Under the pieces are notes generated by a model. The model was not told where the DNA came from. It saw nothing but the letters and a program-made list of their open reading frames with translations, and did no database searches. From CAYMPH01 sp964392365 (GTDB lineage: Bacteria > Spirochaetota > UBA4802 > UBA5550), in the NCBI GenBank assembly GCA_964392365.1, contig CAYMPH010000002.1, positions 186,001-250,000 on the forward strand: a stretch of 64,000 nt of DNA. The letters are read 5' to 3'. The position numbers and the translations under genes were made by a program. Shown one piece after another: positions 33,021-42,300 of the stretch. How positions within the stretch are numbered: the stretch's first letter is position 1; the number at the start of each line of letters is the position of its first letter.

Positions 33021-35189
33021 ATGTATACTTTATCCCTGATCATATCATTTATCGCTTCAATGTTTCTGCTGTTTCTTGTAATACTTATTCTTGTCAGGGA
33101 TTATAAAAGCACGGTAAACCGGTATTTGTCATACTGGATGTTCTGGGGTTTTGGAATAGTATTTACAATGTTTCTTACATATCTTTTACCTGAGAGCAGG
33201 TATTTAACACAGCTAAACAGGGTTACGCAGTTATCCACAATTTTAACATTTTCCGGAACATTTGCAATGTCTTTTGTTTTTCCAAAGTCTGATAGAACTC
33301 TTCCATCTTATGTAATACCACTTTTCCTTGTTCCTGCTTATATTGTTGGAATTATTATCATATTTACTGATTTTTCAATCACCAGGGCATATTTCGAGAA
33401 AGGAATTCTTAACAGGGATTATACACTCACATTCGGAATCGTCAGATTTTATGATATATACCTGGTAATATCTCTTATTTATCTTCTTCTAGGAATTGGA
33501 AACTTTGCAAGGAAATATATCAAAACCAGGGTGGATTTTTACAAGCTGCAGATAAGATATACATTCCTCGGATCTTCTTTTGCTCTTACAGCCGGTTCTG
33601 TCGGATCATTGATCCTCCCCAGGTTCTTCAACATTTCGGAATTCTACATAAGCGGTGCCTCACTAGCAGCAACATTTATTGTTATTTCGGTTTTTTATTC
33701 AACTTCAACCTACAATTTAATGGATATCAAGACGACGCTGAAAAAAATGGCCATGTATTCTCTTATGGCTACTGCAATACTCATACCAATTGTTGGAGTT
33801 TATTATATTTACCATAATAATTATTTTTCATTAAATTTTGTTGAATCTCATATAATTGCCGGATCTGTAACCGGACTTTTTCTTCTGGTATCTATTTTTA
33901 TACAACCGGTTATTGATAAAGTTTTTTTAAAAAGAACATATGAATTCGAGAGCATGGTTAAAAGTTTTATTGCTGATATTGAAAAGCTGAAAGATTTCGA
34001 TTCAGTTGTAAAACGTGCTGTAGATATTCTTCATGATGACCTTCACCTGAAGAAAACTTTTTTTATGATTCTTGATGATAAGACCCGCAGATATGAAGTA
34101 TATTATTCCCGGTTTTCTGAAAAAGATATCAGAGTTCAGCCGGTTGAGCGTAATGCTGATATCATCAGATGGTTTGTAAAAAATCAGGATATTCTCAGAC
34201 TCGAAAGGGTTTATTCTGAAGATCATAAGCTGGATGATGAAAGAGATAATTTTTTAAAGTTTTTTTTAGAGAATGATGTAAAAATTATTATGCCTATATA
34301 TCATGAGAGCAGGGTTTTCGGTATTATCTGTCTTGGGGAAAAGGAATCACTAGACGGTTATAACCCGGATGAAATGAAAGAGCTTGAATTTTTCATGAAA
34401 AACTGCAACGCGTTTATCTCGATTTCCATCACATATAAAAAATCAATTGAAGATCAGTATATTTCAAGAACAGTAGTTCTGTCTTCCGAACTTCAAACAA
34501 AGACTATTCCGCAATCATTGCCGAATTTAAGCAGTATAAAGTTTGGAGCTTTTTATATACCGAAATATTCTGACGAAAGCAATTATTTTGATTTTGTCAG
34601 ACCGAGCGGGCAGGGTGTAGGGGTTATTGCAACAGATATTTCCGGAGTTGGAATAAACACTGCTCTTTATTCGGTTTTACTCCGGGCCGCTTTCCAGACA
34701 TCAATAAACGAAGCACCGTCAACTTTCACTGTTATGCAGAAGCTGAACCGGGTAATTTATGAATATGCAAAAGGAAATCCCGGCCTCGTTACATCGCAGT
34801 ATTTCTATTATGATATCAAGTCTATGAAATTAATGTACACAAACGCAGGCTTTCCTCCTCTGGAGGTTTTCAGAATTGATAAAAACAATTTTGATTCACT
34901 TGATACAGAAGGTGTTCCATTGGGCAATGACCCGAGAAGCAGTTACGGTATAGGGCGAACCAATCTCCTGCGGGGAGATATTGGTATTCTTTATTCTAAA
35001 TCTTTCGTCAGCTCAAGGAATCAGGAAGGTAACGACTTTAGCCTTTCAAGATTAAGAAAGCTTGTGGCAGATAACAGGATGAGAAAACCTTCTGAAATAT
35101 CAGAAAGAATAAAAAACTCTTTCGAAACTTTTATGGGAATGGCTGCTCCAAGCTCGGATGTGTTTGTTCTTGTTTTTAAAATAGTTTAA
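33021..35189 (+). CDS. Membrane GAF-SpoIIE (PP2C) phosphatase-like protein
   Basis: A 722-residue signalling protein. Eight or so membrane helices span residues 1-300 (7TM-type input region). A GAF-like domain follows (about 315-475), then a SpoIIE/PP2C-like domain (about 490-722). In that domain the usual GGDFYD is replaced by SNYFDF, although ATDISGVGINTAL, EGVPLGND and the C-terminal SSDVFVLVF acidic residue are kept. Loss of the first metal-binding Gly-Gly-Asp suggests altered or absent phosphatase activity. Such proteins usually act on anti-anti-sigma (STAS) proteins. The partner is unknown. Confidence 0.83.
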   Translation: MYTLSLIISFIASMFLLFLVILILVRDYKSTVNRYLSYWMFWGFGIVFTMFLTYLLPESRYLTQLNRVTQLSTILTFSGTFAMSFVFPKSDRTLPSYVIPLFLVPAYIVGIIIIFTDFSITRAYFEKGILNRDYTLTFGIVRFYDIYLVISLIYLLLGIGNFARKYIKTRVDFYKLQIRYTFLGSSFALTAGSVGSLILPRFFNISEFYISGASLAATFIVISVFYSTSTYNLMDIKTTLKKMAMYSLMATAILIPIVGVYYIYHNNYFSLNFVESHIIAGSVTGLFLLVSIFIQPVIDKVFLKRTYEFESMVKSFIADIEKLKDFDSVVKRAVDILHDDLHLKKTFFMILDDKTRRYEVYYSRFSEKDIRVQPVERNADIIRWFVKNQDILRLERVYSEDHKLDDERDNFLKFFLENDVKIIMPIYHESRVFGIICLGEKESLDGYNPDEMKELEFFMKNCNAFISISITYKKSIEDQYISRTVVLSSELQTKTIPQSLPNLSSIKFGAFYIPKYSDESNYFDFVRPSGQGVGVIATDISGVGINTALYSVLLRAAFQTSINEAPSTFTVMQKLNRVIYEYAKGNPGLVTSQYFYYDIKSMKLMYTNAGFPPLEVFRIDKNNFDSLDTEGVPLGNDPRSSYGIGRTNLLRGDIGILYSKSFVSSRNQEGNDFSLSRLRKLVADNRMRKPSEISERIKNSFETFMGMAAPSSDVFVLVFKIV

Positions 35190-35245
35190 ATTATTTTAGA
35201 AAAACATAAATGGCATGAACATAAGGAATTAATTAAAATATTTAC

Positions 35246-35328
35246 TGTCATTCCAGCGAAGGCGATGGCATGCTCCCCAGGGTGAATCCATTTCTGTAGT
35301 CTGGATCCCCGTTTTCAAGGGGATGACA
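35246..35328. repeat. Dispersed repeat with TGTCATTC/GGATGACA ends, copy 2
   Basis: An 83-bp relative of 4508-4646. It shares TGTCATTCC at the left, GGCGATGGC and GGTGAATCCAT internally, and CTGGATCCCCG before the right end (GGATGACA). It lies in the gap between convergent genes. Confidence 0.75.
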
Positions 35329-35346
35329 AAAAATAAAAATTATTCC

Positions 35347-36906
35347 CTAATCAACCCATCGTACTTTAAAGTCTGAATCTCCATTAGAAATTTCGATAGA
35401 CTTTGTTTTCACAAGCCATTCTATTCTGTCATGAATTAAGCTTTTATCATCCTTGGTTTCATTATTGATAAATTCCACAAGTCTGTTCTGTGATTTTTCT
35501 TTTATATCGCTGCCTGTAAATTTTTCAAAAAGTTCTAAATCTATTATTTTTTTAATCAGCACAATTGATCTGATATTATTTACCATTAATTTTTCATCTT
35601 CAGATATTGCTGCTCCGCTTTCCTCCCTGGAGATCACACCTTTAACATATTTATCAATACCGCTGTTAAACTGATTGTAAACTGCATCAATTTCATTTTT
35701 TGAAATAGTTGCAGATTCAGTTACAGCCTGGTTGGCATCAAAAAGATCCCAGTCTTTAGTTAAAATTTTAAGCCCGTATTGCTCTGCATTTTCCAGAACC
35801 TCCGTTCCGGGAAATGGAGATAGGATATGAAAGCCGTAAAGTTTGTTTAATTTTGAAGCGAAGTCGAGAGTTTCCTTTATTGTTTCAGGAGTTTCACCAG
35901 GCAGTCCGAGTATGTACGCGGCCATTGGAGTGATTCCTGTTTTATTGCAGATATCAACAGCTTTTCTGCATAAATCCAGGCTGGTTTTTTTCTTAACGGT
36001 ATCAAGAATTTTCTGATTCCCGCTTTCAATTCCGAAGCAGAGAGTTGTGCACCCGGATTTTTTCATAATTGTGAGAAGCTCTTCTGAAACTGTGTCAACT
36101 CTTGCAAATGCAGTCCAGGGATGATTTATTTTTCTTCTGATTATTTCTTCGCAAATTGAAACGCATCTTTTTTTATTTGAAGTAAAAAGATCGTCTGCAA
36201 TATTTATCTGATTGAATCCCATTTTTGACAGCAGCTCAAATTCATCAACAACTCTTGCTGTATCATAATATCTTACTTTTTTCCCGACCATTTTTGATCC
36301 GACACAAAAGATGCAGTCAAATGGGCATCCTCTGGATGTAATCATATTTATTGGCATGCCGAGAGCTCTGTATTTTGACAGTTCGATAATATCTCTTGCA
36401 GGAAAAGGCAGTATGTTTATATCCTCAATAAAAGGCCTATCAGGATTATGCTTGATTGAACCTGAATTTCTATAGGAAATCCCAAGTATATTTTCAAGCG
36501 GAGTTTTCTGCTGTAATAACTCGGTAAAAGTCAGCTCTCCTTCCCTGCGGACTACGATATCAACAAATGAATTTTCTTTGAGTATAGCTTCAGCATCGAA
36601 TGTTACGTGAGGCCCCCCGAGAACAATCATTGCCTTGGGATAAATTTTTCTGCACTGGCCAAGGATTGAAATGGCGGGTTTTATATTCATTGTAACGCCG
36701 GTTGAACCGATTACGTCCGGTTTAAATTCATTTATAATCGCATTTAGTTTTGATTCCGTGAAAAGATTTATAACAAAGTCTGCAATTTTAACTTCAAATC
36801 CTTCTTTTATAAGGAAACCTGCTAAATAGGAAAGACCGAGAGGCGGAGATGGCGATTCTTCAAAAGGATATGGAGGATTTATTAGTAGAATTTTTTTTAT
36901 ATTCAT
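35347..36906 (-). CDS. B12-binding radical SAM enzyme
   Basis: An N-terminal cobalamin-binding domain (IKKILLINPPYP..., PPLGLSYLAGFL, IVLGGPHVTFD) is followed by a radical SAM domain. The [4Fe-4S] motif is CPFDCIFC (about residue 206), and IESGNQKILDTV and GLPGETPETI are typical of this superfamily. A C-terminal part (about 430-519) has no clear motif. I placed the start at 36906 (519 residues) because homology begins immediately there; the frame stays open to 36999. Members methylate or rearrange lipids, cofactors or peptides; no specific role is evident. It is a single gene with no operon partner. Confidence 0.85.
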   Translation of the reverse strand: MNIKKILLINPPYPFEESPSPPLGLSYLAGFLIKEGFEVKIADFVINLFTESKLNAIINEFKPDVIGSTGVTMNIKPAISILGQCRKIYPKAMIVLGGPHVTFDAEAILKENSFVDIVVRREGELTFTELLQQKTPLENILGISYRNSGSIKHNPDRPFIEDINILPFPARDIIELSKYRALGMPINMITSRGCPFDCIFCVGSKMVGKKVRYYDTARVVDEFELLSKMGFNQINIADDLFTSNKKRCVSICEEIIRRKINHPWTAFARVDTVSEELLTIMKKSGCTTLCFGIESGNQKILDTVKKKTSLDLCRKAVDICNKTGITPMAAYILGLPGETPETIKETLDFASKLNKLYGFHILSPFPGTEVLENAEQYGLKILTKDWDLFDANQAVTESATISKNEIDAVYNQFNSGIDKYVKGVISREESGAAISEDEKLMVNNIRSIVLIKKIIDLELFEKFTGSDIKEKSQNRLVEFINNETKDDKSLIHDRIEWLVKTKSIEISNGDSDFKVRWVD

Positions 36907-37120
36907 TTTAATTAATTGGAATTCTTTCTCCTGTAATGATTCCCTTGAATATTTTAAGGGTGTAAAAATATTTTCCGGAGATAGACATGTGACTGTCAAT
37001 AATAAAAAAATAAGTCTCCATCCAATATGATTTTTATTATTAAATATTTTTTTTAATGGACAATGGATGTCTATGGTGATAAGTTATGAAGAAATTTAAA
37101 TAAGATTAATCAGGAAAATA

Positions 37121-37831
37121 ATGATGAAAAGAATAGCTATATCCTTAATGATATCTGTTGCAATTGTATCTTCTTTAAATGCCGCAGAAGCGGTTTCTGC
37201 TGAAGAATCTAAAAAAATTATAGACGGCCTCTATAATAAAATGGAACCGGCTTACAGAAAATATACCGGTTTTACAGGGAATAGGCTCACAAAGTTTAAA
37301 ATGACTGATTCAAAAACAGGTGCGCTTATAGAGACTTCTGAATCGCTTGTTAAAATTAAAAATGATTTTAATAGCTCTCCGGAACCTCTTCAGGTAATAA
37401 AATATACTAAAAATGGACAGGAACAGCCTGCATCAAAATTTACTGAGCGGAAACAGCTGCAGTTTTATCCTGTTTTTGATGATAAGGGCCGGGAGCGGTA
37501 CTCAATTGCGATTACAGGCACAAAAAAAATTAATGAAATTGATTGTTATATATTTAATATAATTCCAAAGCAGAAAACAACCCGTCATTACTCTGGAAAT
37601 ATGTATTTTTCTAAAAAAGAGCTGAATCTGATTGCTTTTGAGGGCGCGCCGGCTGCGTTTGAAACAGGCATCCATGCTTTTTCCATTTTCACTGAATATA
37701 AGACTATGGATGCTTTACCTGTTATGATTAAAAGCCATCTTGAAATATATATACATGTTCCTGTATTTTTTCCGAATAAAAAGATGGTTATGGATATTGA
37801 GATAAAAGGCCACGAGTTAATATTAAAATAA
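37121..37831 (+). CDS. Secreted outer-membrane lipoprotein-sorting-like protein
   Basis: A 236-residue protein with a signal peptide (MMKRIAISLMISVAIVSSLNA). The body is beta-rich with repeated Lys/Tyr/Phe strands (QLQFYPVFDDKGRERYSIAI, INEIDCYIFNIIPK, GNMYFSKKELNLIAFEG). This resembles the open barrel of LolA/LolB-like periplasmic carriers (DUF4292/LolA-like). It is not canonical LolA, so the assignment is loose. Upstream sequence shows GGAAAATA but no strong ribosome-binding site. No operon partner. Confidence 0.68.
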   Translation: MMKRIAISLMISVAIVSSLNAAEAVSAEESKKIIDGLYNKMEPAYRKYTGFTGNRLTKFKMTDSKTGALIETSESLVKIKNDFNSSPEPLQVIKYTKNGQEQPASKFTERKQLQFYPVFDDKGRERYSIAITGTKKINEIDCYIFNIIPKQKTTRHYSGNMYFSKKELNLIAFEGAPAAFETGIHAFSIFTEYKTMDALPVMIKSHLEIYIHVPVFFPNKKMVMDIEIKGHELILK

Positions 37832-38224
37832 GGATAATTTTTTTAATAAATAATCATCTCCTGAAAATTAATACTGGATTTTTTTCGCACTGTTTTAAAA
37901 ATGGTTATTACCTGATAAAAACGGTTTTTTTTGAAACATTTCTTGATATTACTTATCAGGTGATTTAAAAGAAGTGATATTTTTGACAATACTCTGGCTG
38001 ATATTCTTTATTAACAATCTGTTAAATAAACATATAAGAATATAATTCAGAAATTTATAATGACAGCGCGATCCTGATACAATGTGTTGTTAATTTAATC
38101 TTTTGGCGCGGTTTTATCTTGCCACGATAATAAGATAAGGGATTTACAGAAACAATTTCGGCATTTCCCTTGTGGGTTGGATTTATAAAAGCCCAATTTA
38201 AATTAATTTTTTAAGGAGAATCAG
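37832..38224. other. 393-bp leader region before the speD-speE fusion
   Basis: Contains an inverted pair ATTACCTGATAA (37907-37918) and TTATCAGGTGAT (37953-37964), which could form a stem with one wobble pair. A weaker relative of the AAGGGAAT repeat lies at about 38135-38180. No known riboswitch is recognised and no coding sequence is seen. Confidence 0.55.
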
Positions 38225-39262
38225 GTGGCAGTAATTGGTGAACACATTGTAGTTGAATTGATAGGGGTTCCTCACGATATCATTGATGATATTGATATCA
38301 TGAAAAAAGCTACAGAGGAAATTGTAAGCCTTACAGCAACAGAAATCCTGAACATCGCCTACCATAAATTCGATCCAAGCGGCGTTACATTTGTTGCACT
38401 GCTTTCAACAAGTCATATAAGTTATCACACCTTTCCTGAAATTAATTTCATCAGTTTTGATTATTTTACATGCGGCCCGATCAGTCCGGCTATATCAGTC
38501 GAGGTTCTCCAGAAATATTACAAGCCGGAGCAGGTTAAAACACACTCTTTGAAACGCGGTTATATCATGGAGGATATATACGAAAAAGAGGGATATTACG
38601 GCGGTTATATTGTTGATGAGGAAGTCGTTCATGTGAAAACAAAGGCCGGCCAGGATATTAAGATATTAAAAGTTCACGATCTAGGAAATTGTCTTTTCTG
38701 CAATGATGAAATGAATCTCTGCGTTAAGGATGAAAATCTTTATCACGAACCGTTTGCCCAGAAAGCTTTTGATATGCTCGGTAAAAAAGATAAAGCAAAT
38801 GTGCTTATTTTAGGCGGTGGTGACGGCGGCATTGCAAGAGAAGTTTTAAAGTATAATTGTTCAGAAGCTGTAATACTTGAACTTGATGAAGAGGTAATTG
38901 AGCTTTCCAGGAAATATCTGCCTACTGTTTCAAACGGCGCTTTTGATGATCCGAGAGTTAAGATAATTTCAGGTGATGCATTTGAAACAATAAAAAAAAT
39001 ACCGGACAATTCACAGGATGTTGTATTTGCAGATCTTACTGATTATGCATACAGGCTTATTATCACGAACCTTCATGAGATACAAAGGGTATTAAAAAAG
39101 GGCGGTGTTATTGCAGCTCAGATAGGCGCTACAGATATAGCAAAAAACCAGGTGGAAAATTACTACGGGAAAATAAACGAACTGTTTCATGATTGTGAAA
39201 CTACTTCAATATATGTTCCGTCATATATTAACAGATGGAGTTTCGGTTTTGGTATTAAATAA
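38225..39262 (+). CDS. SpeD-SpeE fusion (S-adenosylmethionine decarboxylase / spermidine synthase)
   Basis: A 345-residue fusion joining two steps of spermidine synthesis. Residues 1-118 form a prokaryotic AdoMet decarboxylase (SpeD) domain. The pyruvoyl Ser63, His68 and Cys83 are at the positions known from Thermotoga SpeD, but the residue before the cleavage site is Thr62 in place of Glu (STSHISYHTFPE). Residues about 120-345 form a short SpeE with YHEPF, LILGGGDGGIAREVL, ILELDEEVIELSRKYLP and FADLTDYAYRL. The start is GTG at 38225 with AAGGAG. Some fused SpeD homologues have become Arg/Orn decarboxylases, so the first activity needs testing. Confidence 0.88.
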   Translation: MAVIGEHIVVELIGVPHDIIDDIDIMKKATEEIVSLTATEILNIAYHKFDPSGVTFVALLSTSHISYHTFPEINFISFDYFTCGPISPAISVEVLQKYYKPEQVKTHSLKRGYIMEDIYEKEGYYGGYIVDEEVVHVKTKAGQDIKILKVHDLGNCLFCNDEMNLCVKDENLYHEPFAQKAFDMLGKKDKANVLILGGGDGGIAREVLKYNCSEAVILELDEEVIELSRKYLPTVSNGAFDDPRVKIISGDAFETIKKIPDNSQDVVFADLTDYAYRLIITNLHEIQRVLKKGGVIAAQIGATDIAKNQVENYYGKINELFHDCETTSIYVPSYINRWSFGFGIK

Positions 39263-39328
39263 CTGGTATAAGTCTGTATAGGATGATCAGATTAGAAAGA
39301 GAGGAAGTATTTAGTTTATATTTCATTG

Positions 39329-42300
39329 TTACAGCACATCCAGTACAACCATTGTAATATCATCATCGAATGTTTTTTCTCCCTTGAATGCTTCCAGTTC
39401 CTTCATTACTTCGTGTTTGAATTCCCCTGCTGTCTTACCGGCATGTTCCCTGATTGATTTCTGAAGACTGGCCTCGTCAAACATCTCACCTTCCGGGTTT
39501 GTACACTCGGTGATTCCGTCTGTATAGAAAACAACCCGGTCAGATGACTCTAGTTGTATAATTTTTTCTTCAAATTTTAAGTTCCTGAAAATTCCAAGAA
39601 GTGTTCCCTGAGCTTTAAGCTCGATGAATTCATCATTTTTTTTCCGGTATAGAAGCGGAGTAACATGTCCCGCACTCGAGTAGCGCATAACCCCGGTATT
39701 GATGTCAATGGTAGCATAAAAAGCTGTAACAAAATTACTATTTACAGTATACCGGTGAATAACATTGTTTAAAAGGCAAAGGACTTTGTCCGGAGTTGTT
39801 CGTGTGGTGATATTATCAAAAGATATTTTTGTAACTGTTGCTAAAAATGCGCCCGGGAGGCCGTGTCCGCAAACATCTGCAATGAAAATATCAAGACTGC
39901 CATCCCTCTTCTCCATGTCATAGAAGTCACCACCGACCTTATCCATGGAGACATATAAAGCATTCAAGTGATATCCGGATACTTCCGGAATGGAAACGGG
40001 GAGCAGCCTCTGCTGCAGCATGCGAGCCACATCGAGCTCGCTTTCAATATCCTGGTTGCGGCGGCTTATGATCTGCTGGTATTCATGATTTTTCATCAGA
40101 GAAGATATGCGGGTTTTAAGTTCAATCGAATTGAAAGGTTTATGAAGATAATCATCAGCGCCGTTTTCCAGCCCTGCAACTTTGTTCATAAGTTCTGTAT
40201 CAGCAGTAAGCATTATCACTGGCGTTGTTTTCAGATATTCATCGTTTTTGATTATAGAAGTCATCTCGAAACCGTCCATAACAGGCATCATTACATCTGT
40301 AACAATTAAGTCAGGTCTCAATTTCCTTGCGCATTTAATCCCTTCCTGCCCATTAACTGCGGATATTATCCGATATTGCTTGTGAAGTAATTTGTATAAA
40401 AAATTTCGCATATCATCATTATCATCAATAATGAGAATGGTTTTTTCATTGCTGGATGGATCAGATTCGTTGATGTCTGAACATGAATCACTAACAGTTT
40501 TACCTGATTCGGAAGATTCAATTTCACTGATTCCAATCAGTCTGTAATCTTTGACATAATTGTCAAGATTGCTTTTTTCAGCAAATTTTACATTGGCTTT
40601 ATTTTCAAAGTGAGCAATTCCTTTAGGTATTTCAACAATAAAGATTGAGCCGTGATTATCAGGATGATTTTCTATATATCTGCTTTCAACCTTTATGGAA
40701 CCCCCATGAAGTTCTGTCAGCTCTTTTGCAAGTGCAAGCCCTATACCGGTGCCCTGATGCCTTCTGGTTGATGCTGTATCAGCCTGATTGAATCGTTCAA
40801 ATATGCTGCTAAGGCTCTTCTCGGGAATTCCTTCACCTGTATCCGCCACGGTTATCCGGCAGTTATCATTATCCTCTGAAACATTTATCGTTATTTCTCC
40901 GCCGGTTCCGGTAAATTTGAGAGCATTCGATAGAAGATTCATTAAAACCTTGTCAAGCCTTTCAGGATCGAAGTAGAGCATGATCGATTCAGCAGAGGAG
41001 TTGAAACGCATATCTATCTTACGTGTTTTTCCGACTGACTCCATGCTGGTTATGTAGCTGCGTGCAAAGGAGACAATATCGCCTTCTATTACTCTCATGC
41101 TCATCCTTCCAGCATCAATCTTGGAAAAATCGAGTAGATTATTGACTAATGTAAGAAGGCGCAGAGTGTTCCGATGCAGATTTTCAAAGTATCCGCTGTC
41201 AAGCTCTCCATCGTAGTTGCCCTGAAGAACGGACTCAATAGGCCCGAGCATGAGAGTGAGCGGTGTTCGTATCTCGTGTGATATGTTTGCAAAAAAACGG
41301 GTTTTCGCATCCTCCAGATCACGGCGGGCATCCTCGGCTTTTTTAAGAGCGGAAATATCACGGGTGATGCCGTAAAATTCGATTTCGCCTTCGTAGTTTC
41401 GGATCATTCGAACAGTTTGACCAGCCCAGATAGTTCCACCGTTTTTCATGATTATCGGGAATTCGTAATAGGTTATTTCAATATTTTCTCTAACCTGTTT
41501 CAGATAAAAATTCTTCTGCTGTTCCCTGTAATCCGGATGCACAATGGTAAGAAAGTGCTTGCCGATTAAATCATTCTGAGAGTAACCGGCGACTCTAGTA
41601 ATAGTCGGATTGAAATATTTGAAATGACCATCCTGCTTGCAGATAAAAACACAATCACTGACATTTTCCATCAGCTGCTGATAGAGCATTTCGCTTTTGC
41701 GCAGAGAATCTTCTGCGGTTTTTCGGTCTGTAATGTCATGCACTATGCTGTCGAATTCAACAATACGTCCATTCTGGTCCTTGATTGACTTTACGCTCTG
41801 TTCAATCCAGAGGATTTTTCCAGATTTCGTAAGAACAGGAAGCTCGCGGTATGATTCATCGATTTTATTTTTAAGCTGACCGCTGTAAAATGCAAATTCA
41901 TTGTCGCGGTTGTCCGGCAGCATAAGATCGATGTAGTTTAATTTGCGGATCTCTTCATCAGTATATCCAAATTTTTTCTGAAAAGCCGGATTCGAATATA
42001 TGAAATTTCCGCGCCAATCGGCCTTGTAAATGATCTCGTTTGCATTTTCAATTAAATGGCGGTATTTTTCTTCAGATCGTTTCAGCGCCTCTTCTGCACC
42101 CTTTCGTTCTGAAATATCCCTTAATACTCCGAAGAATTCTATCTCGTCTAAATTGTTTTTTACCATCCGCACAATCTGTCCTACCCAGATGCTTCTGCCG
42201 TTTTTTGAAATAAAAGGGTATTCATGCTCGGTAACTTCAATTTTATCCTGCACCTGTTTTATATACAAATCAAGTTCGCGTTTCCGGTAATCAGACCGGA

